The notes beneath the pieces were generated by a model. The model saw only the letters and a list, made by a program, of their open reading frames with translations, searched no databases and was not told the origin of the DNA. Source: an uncultured Collinsella sp. (GTDB lineage: Bacteria > Actinomycetota > Coriobacteriia > Coriobacteriales > Coriobacteriaceae). From it: a stretch of DNA of 21,908 nucleotides. Each line of letters opens with the position of its first letter. Within the stretch, counting starts at the first letter, position 1. The DNA lies in NCBI GenBank assembly GCA_900757385.1, contig CAAENO010000166.1, positions 1 through 21,908 of the forward strand. The letters run 5' to 3'. Shown in pieces: positions 1 to 6,747 of the stretch. The position numbers and the translations under genes were made by a program.

Positions 1-258
1 GATCACGTGCCCGTCAAACAGGCACGCACCCGCGTCCGCTAGTTCAAGACCGTTGATAAGGCGCATAATCGTCGTCTTACCGCAGCCGTTGGGACCGAGC
101 AGGGCAACGAGTTCACCACGATCGACCTGCAGCGACACACCATCGACAACCGTATGGCCCGCATAGGAGAACACCACGTCGCGCAGCTCGATGAGCGGCG
201 TGGCCTCGGCGCCGCCCGCACCGTTCGTGCCCGCCGCACTATTCATATCGATCGTCAA
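1..258 (-). CDS. cbiO: Energy-coupling factor transporter ATPase, CbiO type (3' part outside window)
   Basis: ABC-type ATPase that powers a cobalt/nickel ECF importer on the cytoplasmic face of the membrane. Only the N-terminal ~85 residues are visible. They include the typical opening beta strand (LIELRDVVFSYAGHTVVDGV) and a full Walker A motif, GPNGCGKTT, followed by MRLINGLE. The Q-loop, signature and Walker B would lie beyond the left edge. The start is uncertain. A TTG at 258 has an AAGG ribosome site about 8 nt upstream. The ATG at 246 has none at usual spacing, and an ATG at 282 is also in frame. It follows cbiQ by about 46 nt in the same direction, so it is the last visible gene of cbiM-cbiQ-cbiO. 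The family call is safe; the metal is inferred from the operon's operator. Confidence 0.9.
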   Translation of the reverse strand, partial: MTIDMNSAAGTNGAGGAEATPLIELRDVVFSYAGHTVVDGVSLQVDRGELVALLGPNGCGKTTIMRLINGLELADAGACLFDGHVI

Positions 259-304
259 AACGTCGCCCTTCCCTAGTTGCATCCCCAGCCGGAACCAGCA
301 GCGC

Positions 305-1141
305 CTACAGCACCGCGCACAACACGGCGAGCAGAACCACGCCGGCCGCATAGACCGCATCGCGCCAGCCAAACCCGGCGCGTGCAGGCGCCGGGTACAC
401 GCCGGCAAAGCCGCGGCAAAGCATAGCCTCGTCCATCGCGCGGCTGCACTCCATCGCCTTGATAAACGTCATGCCCATGATACCCGCCAGCGAGTCGGTG
501 CGCGAAAAACCCGCAGGCGCGGAACCGACGCTGCGCAGCATGACCGATTCGCACAGATCGTGTGCTGTGCGTCCCAGCACCTCGATATGCTTGAGCGCCA
601 TATCGAAAGTAAAGATGACCTCGTCGGGCAGGTGCAGCATCTTAAGCGCCGCCGACATGCGGCTCCAGGTGAGCGTCCACGAAACACCCAGCACCAGCGA
701 CACGTTAATGAACGTCTTGAGTGCAATCTTGAGCATGGCGCCCGAGGCAGAAGCACCCAGTAGCAGGGCAGGCAGCGCCAGAACCACGGCAAACCCCGCG
801 GCAGCCAACGCCGGCACAAAGGTAGCGCGCAGCCCGCGTACGGGGCGCACCGCGACCAGCACCAACGCGATCGCCGCCATCAACATCAGGTACAGCGGGC
901 TTTGCGTCAGACACACGCACAGGACGCAAACGAACATCCCTAACAGGCGCACCGGAGCCGAAACGCAAGAAAGGGCGCGGTCGACCATCGACCCGCCCTT
1001 GTTCGCGCCTCCACCCAGGCGAACCCGCTCAAGCAGGCTCGCCAGGTGCAGGACGTTCTTTTGCATCACACGATGCCGAGCCCCCGCGGGCTCGTATCGC
1101 TCCTCGGCCGCAAGCCAACTAGGCAGCTCGGCTATTGCCAT
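305..1141 (-). CDS. cbiQ: Energy-coupling factor transporter transmembrane protein CbiQ
   Basis: T component of the cobalt/nickel ECF importer; it couples the ATPase CbiO to the substrate-binding CbiM. The protein has 278 residues, normal for CbiQ. Hydrophobic segments are seen around residues 65-100, 105-125 and 150-165, with a last one at the C-terminus (AVYAAGVVLLAVLCAVL). The cytoplasmic coupling region contains the family pattern M-E-C-S-R-AMDEAMLCRGF, corresponding to the A-x-x-x-RGF motif that contacts the ATPase. The ATG at 1141 overlaps the end of cbiM by 23 nt, which suggests translational coupling. A GTG at 1147 with AAGGA five bases upstream is an alternative start. Nothing looks broken. 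Confidence 0.9.
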   Translation of the reverse strand: MAIAELPSWLAAEERYEPAGARHRVMQKNVLHLASLLERVRLGGGANKGGSMVDRALSCVSAPVRLLGMFVCVLCVCLTQSPLYLMLMAAIALVLVAVRPVRGLRATFVPALAAAGFAVVLALPALLLGASASGAMLKIALKTFINVSLVLGVSWTLTWSRMSAALKMLHLPDEVIFTFDMALKHIEVLGRTAHDLCESVMLRSVGSAPAGFSRTDSLAGIMGMTFIKAMECSRAMDEAMLCRGFAGVYPAPARAGFGWRDAVYAAGVVLLAVLCAVL

Positions 1142-2204
1142 GAGCACCGCTTTCCTTGACCGTCAGCGAGACCAGGCGGAATGCGATGGTGAGCACCGCC
1201 ACGCCAATCACGCCCGAAAGAATATACATCGCGGCCTGGCCGGCAAAGCCAAGGCCCTGCTCCTCGGAATAGGCCTGCAGATAATCGCCCGTGGGCAGGG
1301 CATCGGCAAAGGTCGGAGTGTCGAGACCGACCGAAGCCTGCAGACTGTCGTCACCAGCCTCCTGAACGGCGATCGCGGCGCCCTCGGCGTCCCACTCACC
1401 CCAGGCGTCACCGGTGGCAAGCAAGCCGAGCGGCGTAGCCACGACAAGCACGGCGACCAGGATGAGCGTGGGGACCAGCGAGGTCTTCTTGGCGGTTGTG
1501 CCCTCGGCAGCAAGCTGGCCATCGACGGCCTCGGGCCCGACGATAACGCTCGGCGCCGTCTTCTTGATAAAGCCGTAGATCGCGGCAGTCGCCACGCCCT
1601 CGACCACGCCGGCAACCAACATATGCGGAATCATCATGGCCGGAATGGCAATGGACAGCGGGAAGGGGCAGTACAGCGGCGCGCCCGAAGCGTTAGTAAA
1701 GAGCATGGGCTGAATACCAAACTCGACCGCCGCGCACAGGGCCGCCAGGCACAGGCCGACCCAGCCGCTTACGATGGCCGAAACCGAGGTGCCCCAGCTC
1801 TTGTCGTGCAAACGGCTGTTGAGCGCACGGAACACGATAGCAGCGGCAAACGGCAGCACGAAGGCCATGTTAAAGCAGTTGGCGCCAAAGGACAGGATAC
1901 CGCCGTCGCCAAACAGCAGCGCCTGCAACGCCAGTGCGACCGAGACCGCGATGGCAGCGGCCTCGGGACCCAGCAGCAGTGCGATGAGCGCGCCGCCAAC
2001 GGCATGGCCAGTGGTACCGCCGGGCAGCGGCACGTTGAACATCATGAGCAAGAAGGAGAATGCGGCGCAGATGCCCAGGAACGCCATATGCTCGCGATCG
2101 AGCGTGGCGCGCACCTTTTTGATGCAGTGAACCCATACGGGCACCATCGCCACCGCCATAACGGCATCGGTCTGCGGGGACAGATAATTATCGGGAATAT
2201 GCAT
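1119..2204 (-). CDS. cbiM: Cobalt/nickel ECF transporter substrate-binding protein CbiM with fused CbiN/PDGLE C-terminal domain
   Basis: S component that binds the metal ion. The protein has 361 residues. It starts with Met-His-Ile (MHIPDNYLSP), the N-terminal metal site known for CbiM/NikM, and has PGGTTGHAVGGAL with His67, equivalent to the second metal-binding His of NikM. Several membrane helices follow to about residue 215. After a linker, residues ~245-360 contain a helix ending TPLGLLATG, an extracytoplasmic loop and a last helix. This is the layout of the PDGLE/CbiN-like domain, fused here rather than encoded separately. The start at 2204 was chosen because it gives the canonical MHI N-terminus and has AGAGGA just upstream; a TTG at 2216 would bury the metal-binding Met-His. 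It is the first gene of cbiM-cbiQ-cbiO. Nickel rather than cobalt is inferred from the upstream palindrome. Confidence 0.92.
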   Translation of the reverse strand: MHIPDNYLSPQTDAVMAVAMVPVWVHCIKKVRATLDREHMAFLGICAAFSFLLMMFNVPLPGGTTGHAVGGALIALLLGPEAAAIAVSVALALQALLFGDGGILSFGANCFNMAFVLPFAAAIVFRALNSRLHDKSWGTSVSAIVSGWVGLCLAALCAAVEFGIQPMLFTNASGAPLYCPFPLSIAIPAMMIPHMLVAGVVEGVATAAIYGFIKKTAPSVIVGPEAVDGQLAAEGTTAKKTSLVPTLILVAVLVVATPLGLLATGDAWGEWDAEGAAIAVQEAGDDSLQASVGLDTPTFADALPTGDYLQAYSEEQGLGFAGQAAMYILSGVIGVAVLTIAFRLVSLTVKESGAHGNSRAA

Positions 2205-2228
2205 GAGTCCTCTCAATCAGAACGTTGT

Positions 2229-2256
2229 GTGTTACGTTTCCAACAATCCGTAACAC
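2229..2256 (-). promoter_or_regulatory. NikR-like operator palindrome upstream of cbiM
   Basis: The sequence reads GTGTTAC (2229-2235), 14 bases, GTAACAC (2250-2256). The perfect match extends to 8 bp per arm with a 12-bp spacer. It lies just downstream of the predicted cbiM -10 box, where a bound repressor would block transcription. From memory, GTGTTAC-N13/14-GTAACAC is the site type reported for NikR in Geobacter and Desulfovibrio. Assignment to NikR in this organism is inference; no nikR gene is in the window. Confidence 0.6.
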
Positions 2257-2265
2257 CGACTCTGC

Positions 2266-2294
2266 ATACTAACAAAAAGGCGCACCGCCCACAA
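2266..2294 (-). promoter_or_regulatory. Predicted promoter of the cbiMQO operon
   Basis: On the minus strand, TTGTGG (2289-2294) and TAGTAT (2266-2271) are separated by 17 bp. Transcription would start near 2258, inside or at the edge of the palindrome at 2229-2256. No cobalamin-riboswitch B12 box was seen between here and cbiM. Confidence 0.5.
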
Positions 2295-2397
2295 CGCAGC
2301 ACGCCCTTGCAATACGTACGTTATTAACCCAGGTCCACGCACCGCCCAATAAAGGGCCCATGCACTCCCAACTTTCCGGTCACCCGGAAGAAGGTGC

Positions 2398-2542
2398 AGT
2401 CCGCTCGCAACAAGGTTAACGCAGGAACCCGCCCCCGAGAGGGGTTTTCTAAGGCAACATCCCGCAGCCGCGAAGCGGCGAGGACGTTGCCGTGAAAACC
2501 CCGCAGGGGCGGGTTCCGAACAGCAAAGATTACGAGCGGACT
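2398..2542. repeat. 145-bp nested palindrome at the 3' end of pheT
   Basis: Four concentric arm pairs are visible: AGTCCGCTCG (2398-2407) with its complement at 2533-2542; GGAACCCGCCCC (2424-2435) with 2506-2517; GGGGTTTTC (2441-2449) with 2494-2502; GGCAAC (2453-2458) with 2486-2491. The apex is GCCGC-gaa-GCGGC (2467-2479). The right outer arm covers the last codons and stop of pheT. In each direction of reading a short GC hairpin is followed by TTTTC (about 2432-2449 on plus, 2494-2512 on minus), so it could terminate transcripts from either side. A miniature inverted-repeat or REP-like element is the best guess. Confidence 0.75.
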
Positions 2543-4983
2543 TCGCCGTTTACGCCCTTGCACACCTTGGTGACGATCTTCTGGTGCGCCTTCTCGACCT
2601 CTTCGCTGGTAAGCGTGTGGTCGTCGGAGCGATACGTGAGCGCAAAGGCCATGGACTTCTTGCCCTTGCCGATACGGACCGGATCGCGGTAGACATCGAA
2701 CAGGCGCACGCCCTCGAGCAGCTTGCCGCCGGCGCTGGTAATACGGCGCTCAAGATCCTCGCAGGTCACGGCGTTGTCGACCACAATGGCAAGGTCGTGC
2801 TCAACGGCCGGGTACTGCGAGAACTCGCGGTAGTTCTCCTGGTTGCGGGCGCCCTTGATGAGCTTGTCCAGATCGAGCTCAAAGGCAACGACGACCTCAT
2901 CGATGCCCATCGCCTCGCGCGCCTCGGGGTGAATCTCGCCGACCCAGCCCAGCACGGTGCCGCCGGACAGAACCTCGGCCGCACGACCCGGCTGCAAAAA
3001 GGCATAGCCCTCGCCCTCGACGGGACGGAAGCGAACCTTCTCGATGCGCAGCTGGGCGAGCAGCTCCTCGACGATACCCTTGCCAAAGAAGAAACGCAGT
3101 TTACGGTACTTCATGTTCCAGGACTGCTCGCTCCACTGGCCCGAGAGCACACCCGCGACGGACTTGGTCTCCTTGGGCAGGCTGGCATTCTCGCGACCAT
3201 GGAACAGGCTGCCGACCTCGTACAGGTGCACGTTGGGCGTGCCGTGGGCCTCGTTGTAGGCCACGGACTGCAGCAGGCCCGGCAGCAGCGAGCGACGCAT
3301 CTCGGTCTGCTCGGCCACCAGCGGGTTCATGAGCACCACGGGGCAGCCGCGGCCCTCGGTGGACATGCCGATCTTCTCCAGGTCGCCCGGGGCGGCAAAG
3401 CCAAAAGTCGTGGTCTCGTTGAGGCCGCAGGCGCGCAGGATCTCACCGACCTTACGGGTGAGCTTCTGCTCGCGGGTCAGGCCGCCGATGTGGTTCTTGG
3501 CAGCCGGGATGGTCGCCGTCACGCGGCCCATGCCCCACAGGCGCAGGACCTCCTCGATCAGATCGATCTCGCGCGGCAGGTCGGGGCGGAAGCTCGGCGG
3601 AGTGACCATAAAGTCCTCGCCGTCACGCTCGACGGTGCAGCCCAGGCGGGTGAGCGAACGCTCGATAAAGTCGGACTCGATGTCGGCACCGAAGATGGCG
3701 TGCACGCGGGCCAGGCGCAGCTTGATGCTGTCGATGGTCTTGGGCGCGGGGAAAACGTCGACATAGCCGGGAGCAACCTCGCCGCCGGCGATCTCCTCGA
3801 TGAGCGCGCAGGTAACGTTGGCGACATCCACGCAGCCAGTCTCGTCAACCTGGCGCTCAAAGCGAATGGAGGCGTCGGAGATCAGCGACAGATCGCGGCT
3901 GGTGTGCGAGGTGCGACCGGCGTTGAAGCAAGCGCTCTCGACCATCACGTCGACGGTGTCGTCCTCGATCTCGGAATCCATGCCGCCCATAACGCCGGCC
4001 AACGCCACGGGGCGCTCGCCGTCGGTGATAAGGCCCATGCCGGCGTCGAGCACGCGCTCTTCGCCATCGAGCGTCGTGAATTTCTCATCCTGCTGGGCGG
4101 CGCGAACCACCACGCGACGGTGGCCATCGCGCTCGGCAAAGGTGTCCAGGTCAAAGGCGTGCAGCGGCTGACCGGTGAGCATCATCACATAGTTGGTGAT
4201 GTCGACGATGTTGTTGTGCGGACGCACGCCCAGGGCGTTGAGGCGCTTGACCATCCAGTCGGGCGACGGGCCGACCTTCACGTTGCGCACGATGCGAGCG
4301 ACATAGCGGTCGCACAGGCCCTCGTCGGCAATCTCGACCGAAAGCTCGTCGTCGGTCGCGCGGCCGGTCTCGACCTTGATGGCGGGCAGCTCAACGTGGA
4401 AATCGCGGTCGAAGATGGCGCCGGTCTCGCGGGCCATGCCGATCATGGACAGGCAGTCGGGGCGGTTGGGCGTGATCTCGCAGTCGAGCACAGTATCACT
4501 CGAGCCCATGTACTCGGCAAACGGCATGCCGCAGGGCGTGTCCTCGGGCAGAATCATGATGCCGGAGTGGTCGCCGCCCAGGCCGAGCTCGCGCGCGGAG
4601 CAGTTCATGCCCATGGACACGACGCCGCGAAGCTTGCTCTTCTTGATCTTGACGTCGCCGGGCAGGACAGCGCCGATCATGGCCGTGACGATGTGGTCGC
4701 CGGCCTCGAAGTTCTGCGCGCCGCAGACGATCTGCAGCGGAGCGGGATTGCCGTCGGCATCGAGGTTCTTGTCGCCCACATCGACCGAGCACACATACAT
4801 GTGGTCGCTATCGGGGTGCGGGGTCTTGGTGAGCACCTTGGCGGTCACCACGTGGTCGAAGGACTCGCCCACGGTGTCGATCGCCTCGACCTCGGTGCCG
4901 GTACGGATATATTCGTCCGAAAGGGTCTTGGGATCCTCCGGAATATCGATCATGGTCTTGAGCCAGTCGTAAGAAACACGCAT
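2530..4983 (-). CDS. pheT: Phenylalanine--tRNA ligase beta subunit
   Basis: Beta subunit of the cytoplasmic alpha2-beta2 enzyme that charges tRNA-Phe. It has 817 residues, the usual bacterial length. Visible in order: an N-terminal substrate-like opening (MRVSYDWLKTMIDIP); an EMAP/OB-type tRNA-binding domain around residues 40-150 (VVTAKVLTKTPHPDSDHMYVC, the GVxSxGM-type segment, and CSARELGLGGDHSGI); a B3/B4 editing domain (LTGQPLHAFDLDTF region); a B5 domain ending in SFRPDLPREIDLIEEVLRLWG; a catalytic-like core; and a C-terminal FDX-ACB anticodon-binding domain (FSQYPAVEHDLAIVVD through KVCKGVNGEVRS). AGGAG precedes the ATG at normal distance. It follows pheS in the same direction but across an unusual 184-bp gap. 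Its stop codon lies in the outer arm of a nested palindrome. Confidence 0.97.
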   Translation of the reverse strand: MRVSYDWLKTMIDIPEDPKTLSDEYIRTGTEVEAIDTVGESFDHVVTAKVLTKTPHPDSDHMYVCSVDVGDKNLDADGNPAPLQIVCGAQNFEAGDHIVTAMIGAVLPGDVKIKKSKLRGVVSMGMNCSARELGLGGDHSGIMILPEDTPCGMPFAEYMGSSDTVLDCEITPNRPDCLSMIGMARETGAIFDRDFHVELPAIKVETGRATDDELSVEIADEGLCDRYVARIVRNVKVGPSPDWMVKRLNALGVRPHNNIVDITNYVMMLTGQPLHAFDLDTFAERDGHRRVVVRAAQQDEKFTTLDGEERVLDAGMGLITDGERPVALAGVMGGMDSEIEDDTVDVMVESACFNAGRTSHTSRDLSLISDASIRFERQVDETGCVDVANVTCALIEEIAGGEVAPGYVDVFPAPKTIDSIKLRLARVHAIFGADIESDFIERSLTRLGCTVERDGEDFMVTPPSFRPDLPREIDLIEEVLRLWGMGRVTATIPAAKNHIGGLTREQKLTRKVGEILRACGLNETTTFGFAAPGDLEKIGMSTEGRGCPVVLMNPLVAEQTEMRRSLLPGLLQSVAYNEAHGTPNVHLYEVGSLFHGRENASLPKETKSVAGVLSGQWSEQSWNMKYRKLRFFFGKGIVEELLAQLRIEKVRFRPVEGEGYAFLQPGRAAEVLSGGTVLGWVGEIHPEAREAMGIDEVVVAFELDLDKLIKGARNQENYREFSQYPAVEHDLAIVVDNAVTCEDLERRITSAGGKLLEGVRLFDVYRDPVRIGKGKKSMAFALTYRSDDHTLTSEEVEKAHQKIVTKVCKGVNGEVRS

Positions 4984-5070
4984 CTAGCTCTCCTTTCATA
5001 CTGAAAGCCTGCGAAGAGATGCAGGTGGAAACTTCAACTTTGTGAACATTCCTTACAAAGCGAGGGTTGT

Positions 5071-5155
5071 CCAAGTGCGGCAGATCGGCCCGAAAGAGGA
5101 GTGCCGCGTACTTTGGTACGCAAGCGACGAATGAGCGCCGAGGTGCCGTGCTTGG
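5071..5155. repeat. Palindromic element between pheS and pheT
   Basis: The outer arms are CCAAGTGCGGCA (5071-5082) and TGCCGTGCTTGG (5144-5155), matching at 10 of 12 positions. In the centre is a perfect hairpin, GCGTAC-tttg-GTACGC (5106-5121). It sits in the 184-bp spacer of the pheS-pheT operon. No T-tract follows on either strand, so it is not an obvious terminator. It may be an inserted repeat, an mRNA-processing site or an attenuator. Confidence 0.55.
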
Positions 5156-5167
5156 GCAAGCCGCAGC

Positions 5168-6244
5168 CTAGAACTGATTCAAGAAACGCATATCGCCTGT
5201 CATGAGCGTTCTGAGGTCCGGCAGGTCGTAGCGCAGGGCCGCGACGCGCTCGGCGCCAATGCCAAAGGCGAAGCCGGTGTACTTCTCGGGATCGATGCCG
5301 CAGTTGATCAGGACGTTGGGGTCGACCATGCCGCAGCCCAAGATCTCGATCCAGCCGCTGTGCTTGCAGAAGTTGCAGCCCTTGCCGCCGCACACGTGGC
5401 AGCTCACGTCCACCTCGCAGCTGGGCTCGGTGAAGGGGAAGAAGTGCGGGCGGTAACGCGTCTTGCGATCCTCGCCAAACATGCACTTAACAAAGTAGTC
5501 GAGCGTGCCCTTCAGGTCGCCAAAGGTGATGCCCTCGTCGACGACCAGGCCCTCGATCTGGTTGAACTGCGGCAGGTGGCAGGCATCGGCCGTGTCGGGA
5601 CGGTAGACGGTGCCCGGGCAGATCATGTAGATGGGCGGCTTCTGCGACTCCATAGTGTGGATCTGCACGCCCGAAGTCTGGGTGCGCAGCAGCACGTCGG
5701 ACTCGCCGTGGGCGTGAGCCTCGGGGTGCGCGACGCTGCCGGGGTTGTTGTCGACCACGTAGAAGGTATCGCGGGCCGAGCGGCTCGGGTGATCCATGGG
5801 AGCGTTGAGCGCGGTGAAGTTGTAGTAAGAGGTGTCAACCATGGGGCCGGACTCGACGGTGTAGCCGATGCCGCAGAAGATGTCCTCGGCCTCCTCGATG
5901 ATCTGCTTGATCAGGTGCTGGTGACCAATCTGCGGACGGACGCCCGGCAGCGTGATGTCGACGGCGTCGTGCTCGAGTGCGCGCTTGAGGGCGGCGGCCT
6001 TCATCTCGGTGTTTCGCTCGTCGAGCATGCCCTCGATCAGCTGGCGCATCTCGTTGGCGCGCTTGCCCATCACGGGACGATCCTCGGGGGCGAGCTTGCC
6101 CATCATGCGCATCAAGCCGGTGATACGACCCTTGCGACCGAGCAGCTCAACACGCGCAGCCTCGAGCTTGGCGGCGTCATCGGCGCCTGCGACGAGCTCC
6201 TTGGCCTCTTCCTCGAGTTTGACCAGATCATCAATCAGACTCAT
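5168..6244 (-). CDS. pheS: Phenylalanine--tRNA ligase alpha subunit
   Basis: Catalytic alpha subunit of phenylalanyl-tRNA synthetase; activates Phe and transfers it to tRNA-Phe. It has 358 residues. The N-terminal ~90 residues form the usual coiled-coil tRNA-binding arm (IDDLVKLEEEAKELV...). The class II core follows: motif 1 region GHQHLIKQIIEEAEDIFCGIGYTV and ALNAPMDHPSR; motif 2 region RYRPHFFPFTEPSCEVDV; a four-cysteine insert CHVCGGKGCNFCKHSGW; EILGCGMVDPNVL; and motif 3 GFAFGIGAERVAALRYDLPDLR. The ATG at 6244 was chosen because AAGGGAAG lies just upstream and the family N-terminus (MSLIDDL) fits. The frame continues upstream into the T-box leader, which is not coding. First gene of pheS-pheT. 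Confidence 0.97.
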   Translation of the reverse strand: MSLIDDLVKLEEEAKELVAGADDAAKLEAARVELLGRKGRITGLMRMMGKLAPEDRPVMGKRANEMRQLIEGMLDERNTEMKAAALKRALEHDAVDITLPGVRPQIGHQHLIKQIIEEAEDIFCGIGYTVESGPMVDTSYYNFTALNAPMDHPSRSARDTFYVVDNNPGSVAHPEAHAHGESDVLLRTQTSGVQIHTMESQKPPIYMICPGTVYRPDTADACHLPQFNQIEGLVVDEGITFGDLKGTLDYFVKCMFGEDRKTRYRPHFFPFTEPSCEVDVSCHVCGGKGCNFCKHSGWIEILGCGMVDPNVLINCGIDPEKYTGFAFGIGAERVAALRYDLPDLRTLMTGDMRFLNQF

Positions 6245-6329
6245 GTCTTCCCTTTCGTCTCTCGCGCATCCACTTGCCGCGGCGGCTGGAGCCACCCGGA
6301 GCTGCGGATGTGCGGCCCGGTTCGGTAAC

Positions 6330-6369
6330 AAAAAACCGTCCTCGGGCATGTGCATTGCCCAAGGACGGT
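6330..6369 (-). terminator. Conditional terminator of the pheST T-box
   Basis: On the minus strand, ACCGTCCT-t-GGGCA pairs with TGCCC-g-AGGACGGT around a short loop. It is followed by six T residues (6335-6330). The 5' arm overlaps the 3' side of the alternative antiterminator that contains the T-box sequence. Confidence 0.9.
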
Positions 6370-6612
6370 TGAATTCCGCGGTACCACCTTGTTTGACCCG
6401 GCGGATGTCTGGCCCGCCGCGCCCACTCTGTGCCCCTTGTCGCGAGGCTCACGGCTTCCCTACTGGGGCTTCGCCGCCGCTGGCCGCGTGCCCGTTGAGG
6501 TCGCTGCTCGGGAGTGAACGCTTGGCCCTTGTCACCGCAGGAAGGCTCGCAGCCCATGACCTTCCCTCTCTTGCCGGCGACGCGGCGGGCAAAACCCTCT
6601 CCGTCAACGCAT
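6330..6612 (-). promoter_or_regulatory. T-box leader (tRNA-Phe responsive) of pheST
   Basis: On the minus strand the diagnostic T-box sequence GGTGGTACCGCGG lies at 6388-6376. Its UGGU would pair with the ACCA end of uncharged tRNA-Phe. It is followed by a terminator hairpin that the antiterminator would disrupt. Upstream is a long structured region. CGTTGA near 6610 can pair with TCAACG near 6496 to close Stem I, and GGAGAGG just inside resembles the Stem I K-turn. A UUC triplet at 6518-6516 followed by A is a reasonable specifier codon for Phe. Uncharged tRNA-Phe would promote read-through into pheS. The T-box call is firm; the specifier position is tentative. Confidence 0.92.
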
Positions 6613-6615
6613 TGG

Positions 6616-6644
6616 GCTATAGGATAACACATTCTGCGTGTGCA
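6616..6644 (-). promoter_or_regulatory. Possible promoter of the pheST leader
   Basis: On the minus strand, TGCACA (6644-6639) and TATAGC (6621-6616) are 17 bp apart, each matching 4 of 6 consensus positions. Transcription would begin at the base of T-box Stem I. This is a weak match supported mainly by position. Confidence 0.35.
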
Positions 6645-6747
6645 TCGCCGCGTTCCGTTTTGTTCGCACTGGGTACAAGGCAGGTAGCTGTGCAAACTGG
6701 CCGCGCGCCCACCCGAAGCGCTCGGCTCACGAGATCAAGGATATGGT

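Noticed and set aside
2369..2394. Hairpin TTCCGG-tcac-CCGGAA as a terminator
   Set aside because: Short stem with no T-tract on either strand; probably incidental.
2205..2530. Cobalamin riboswitch ahead of cbiM
   Set aside because: No B12-box-like sequence or matching fold was seen; the NikR-type palindrome explains regulation better.
2584..5004. 806-residue open frame on the plus strand opposite pheT
   Set aside because: It mirrors the GC-rich codon pattern of pheT, which is unmistakable on the other strand; no ribosome site and no family resemblance.
6231..6695. Open frame on the minus strand ahead of pheS
   Set aside because: The region is the T-box leader with specifier, T-box sequence and terminator, so it is regulatory RNA.
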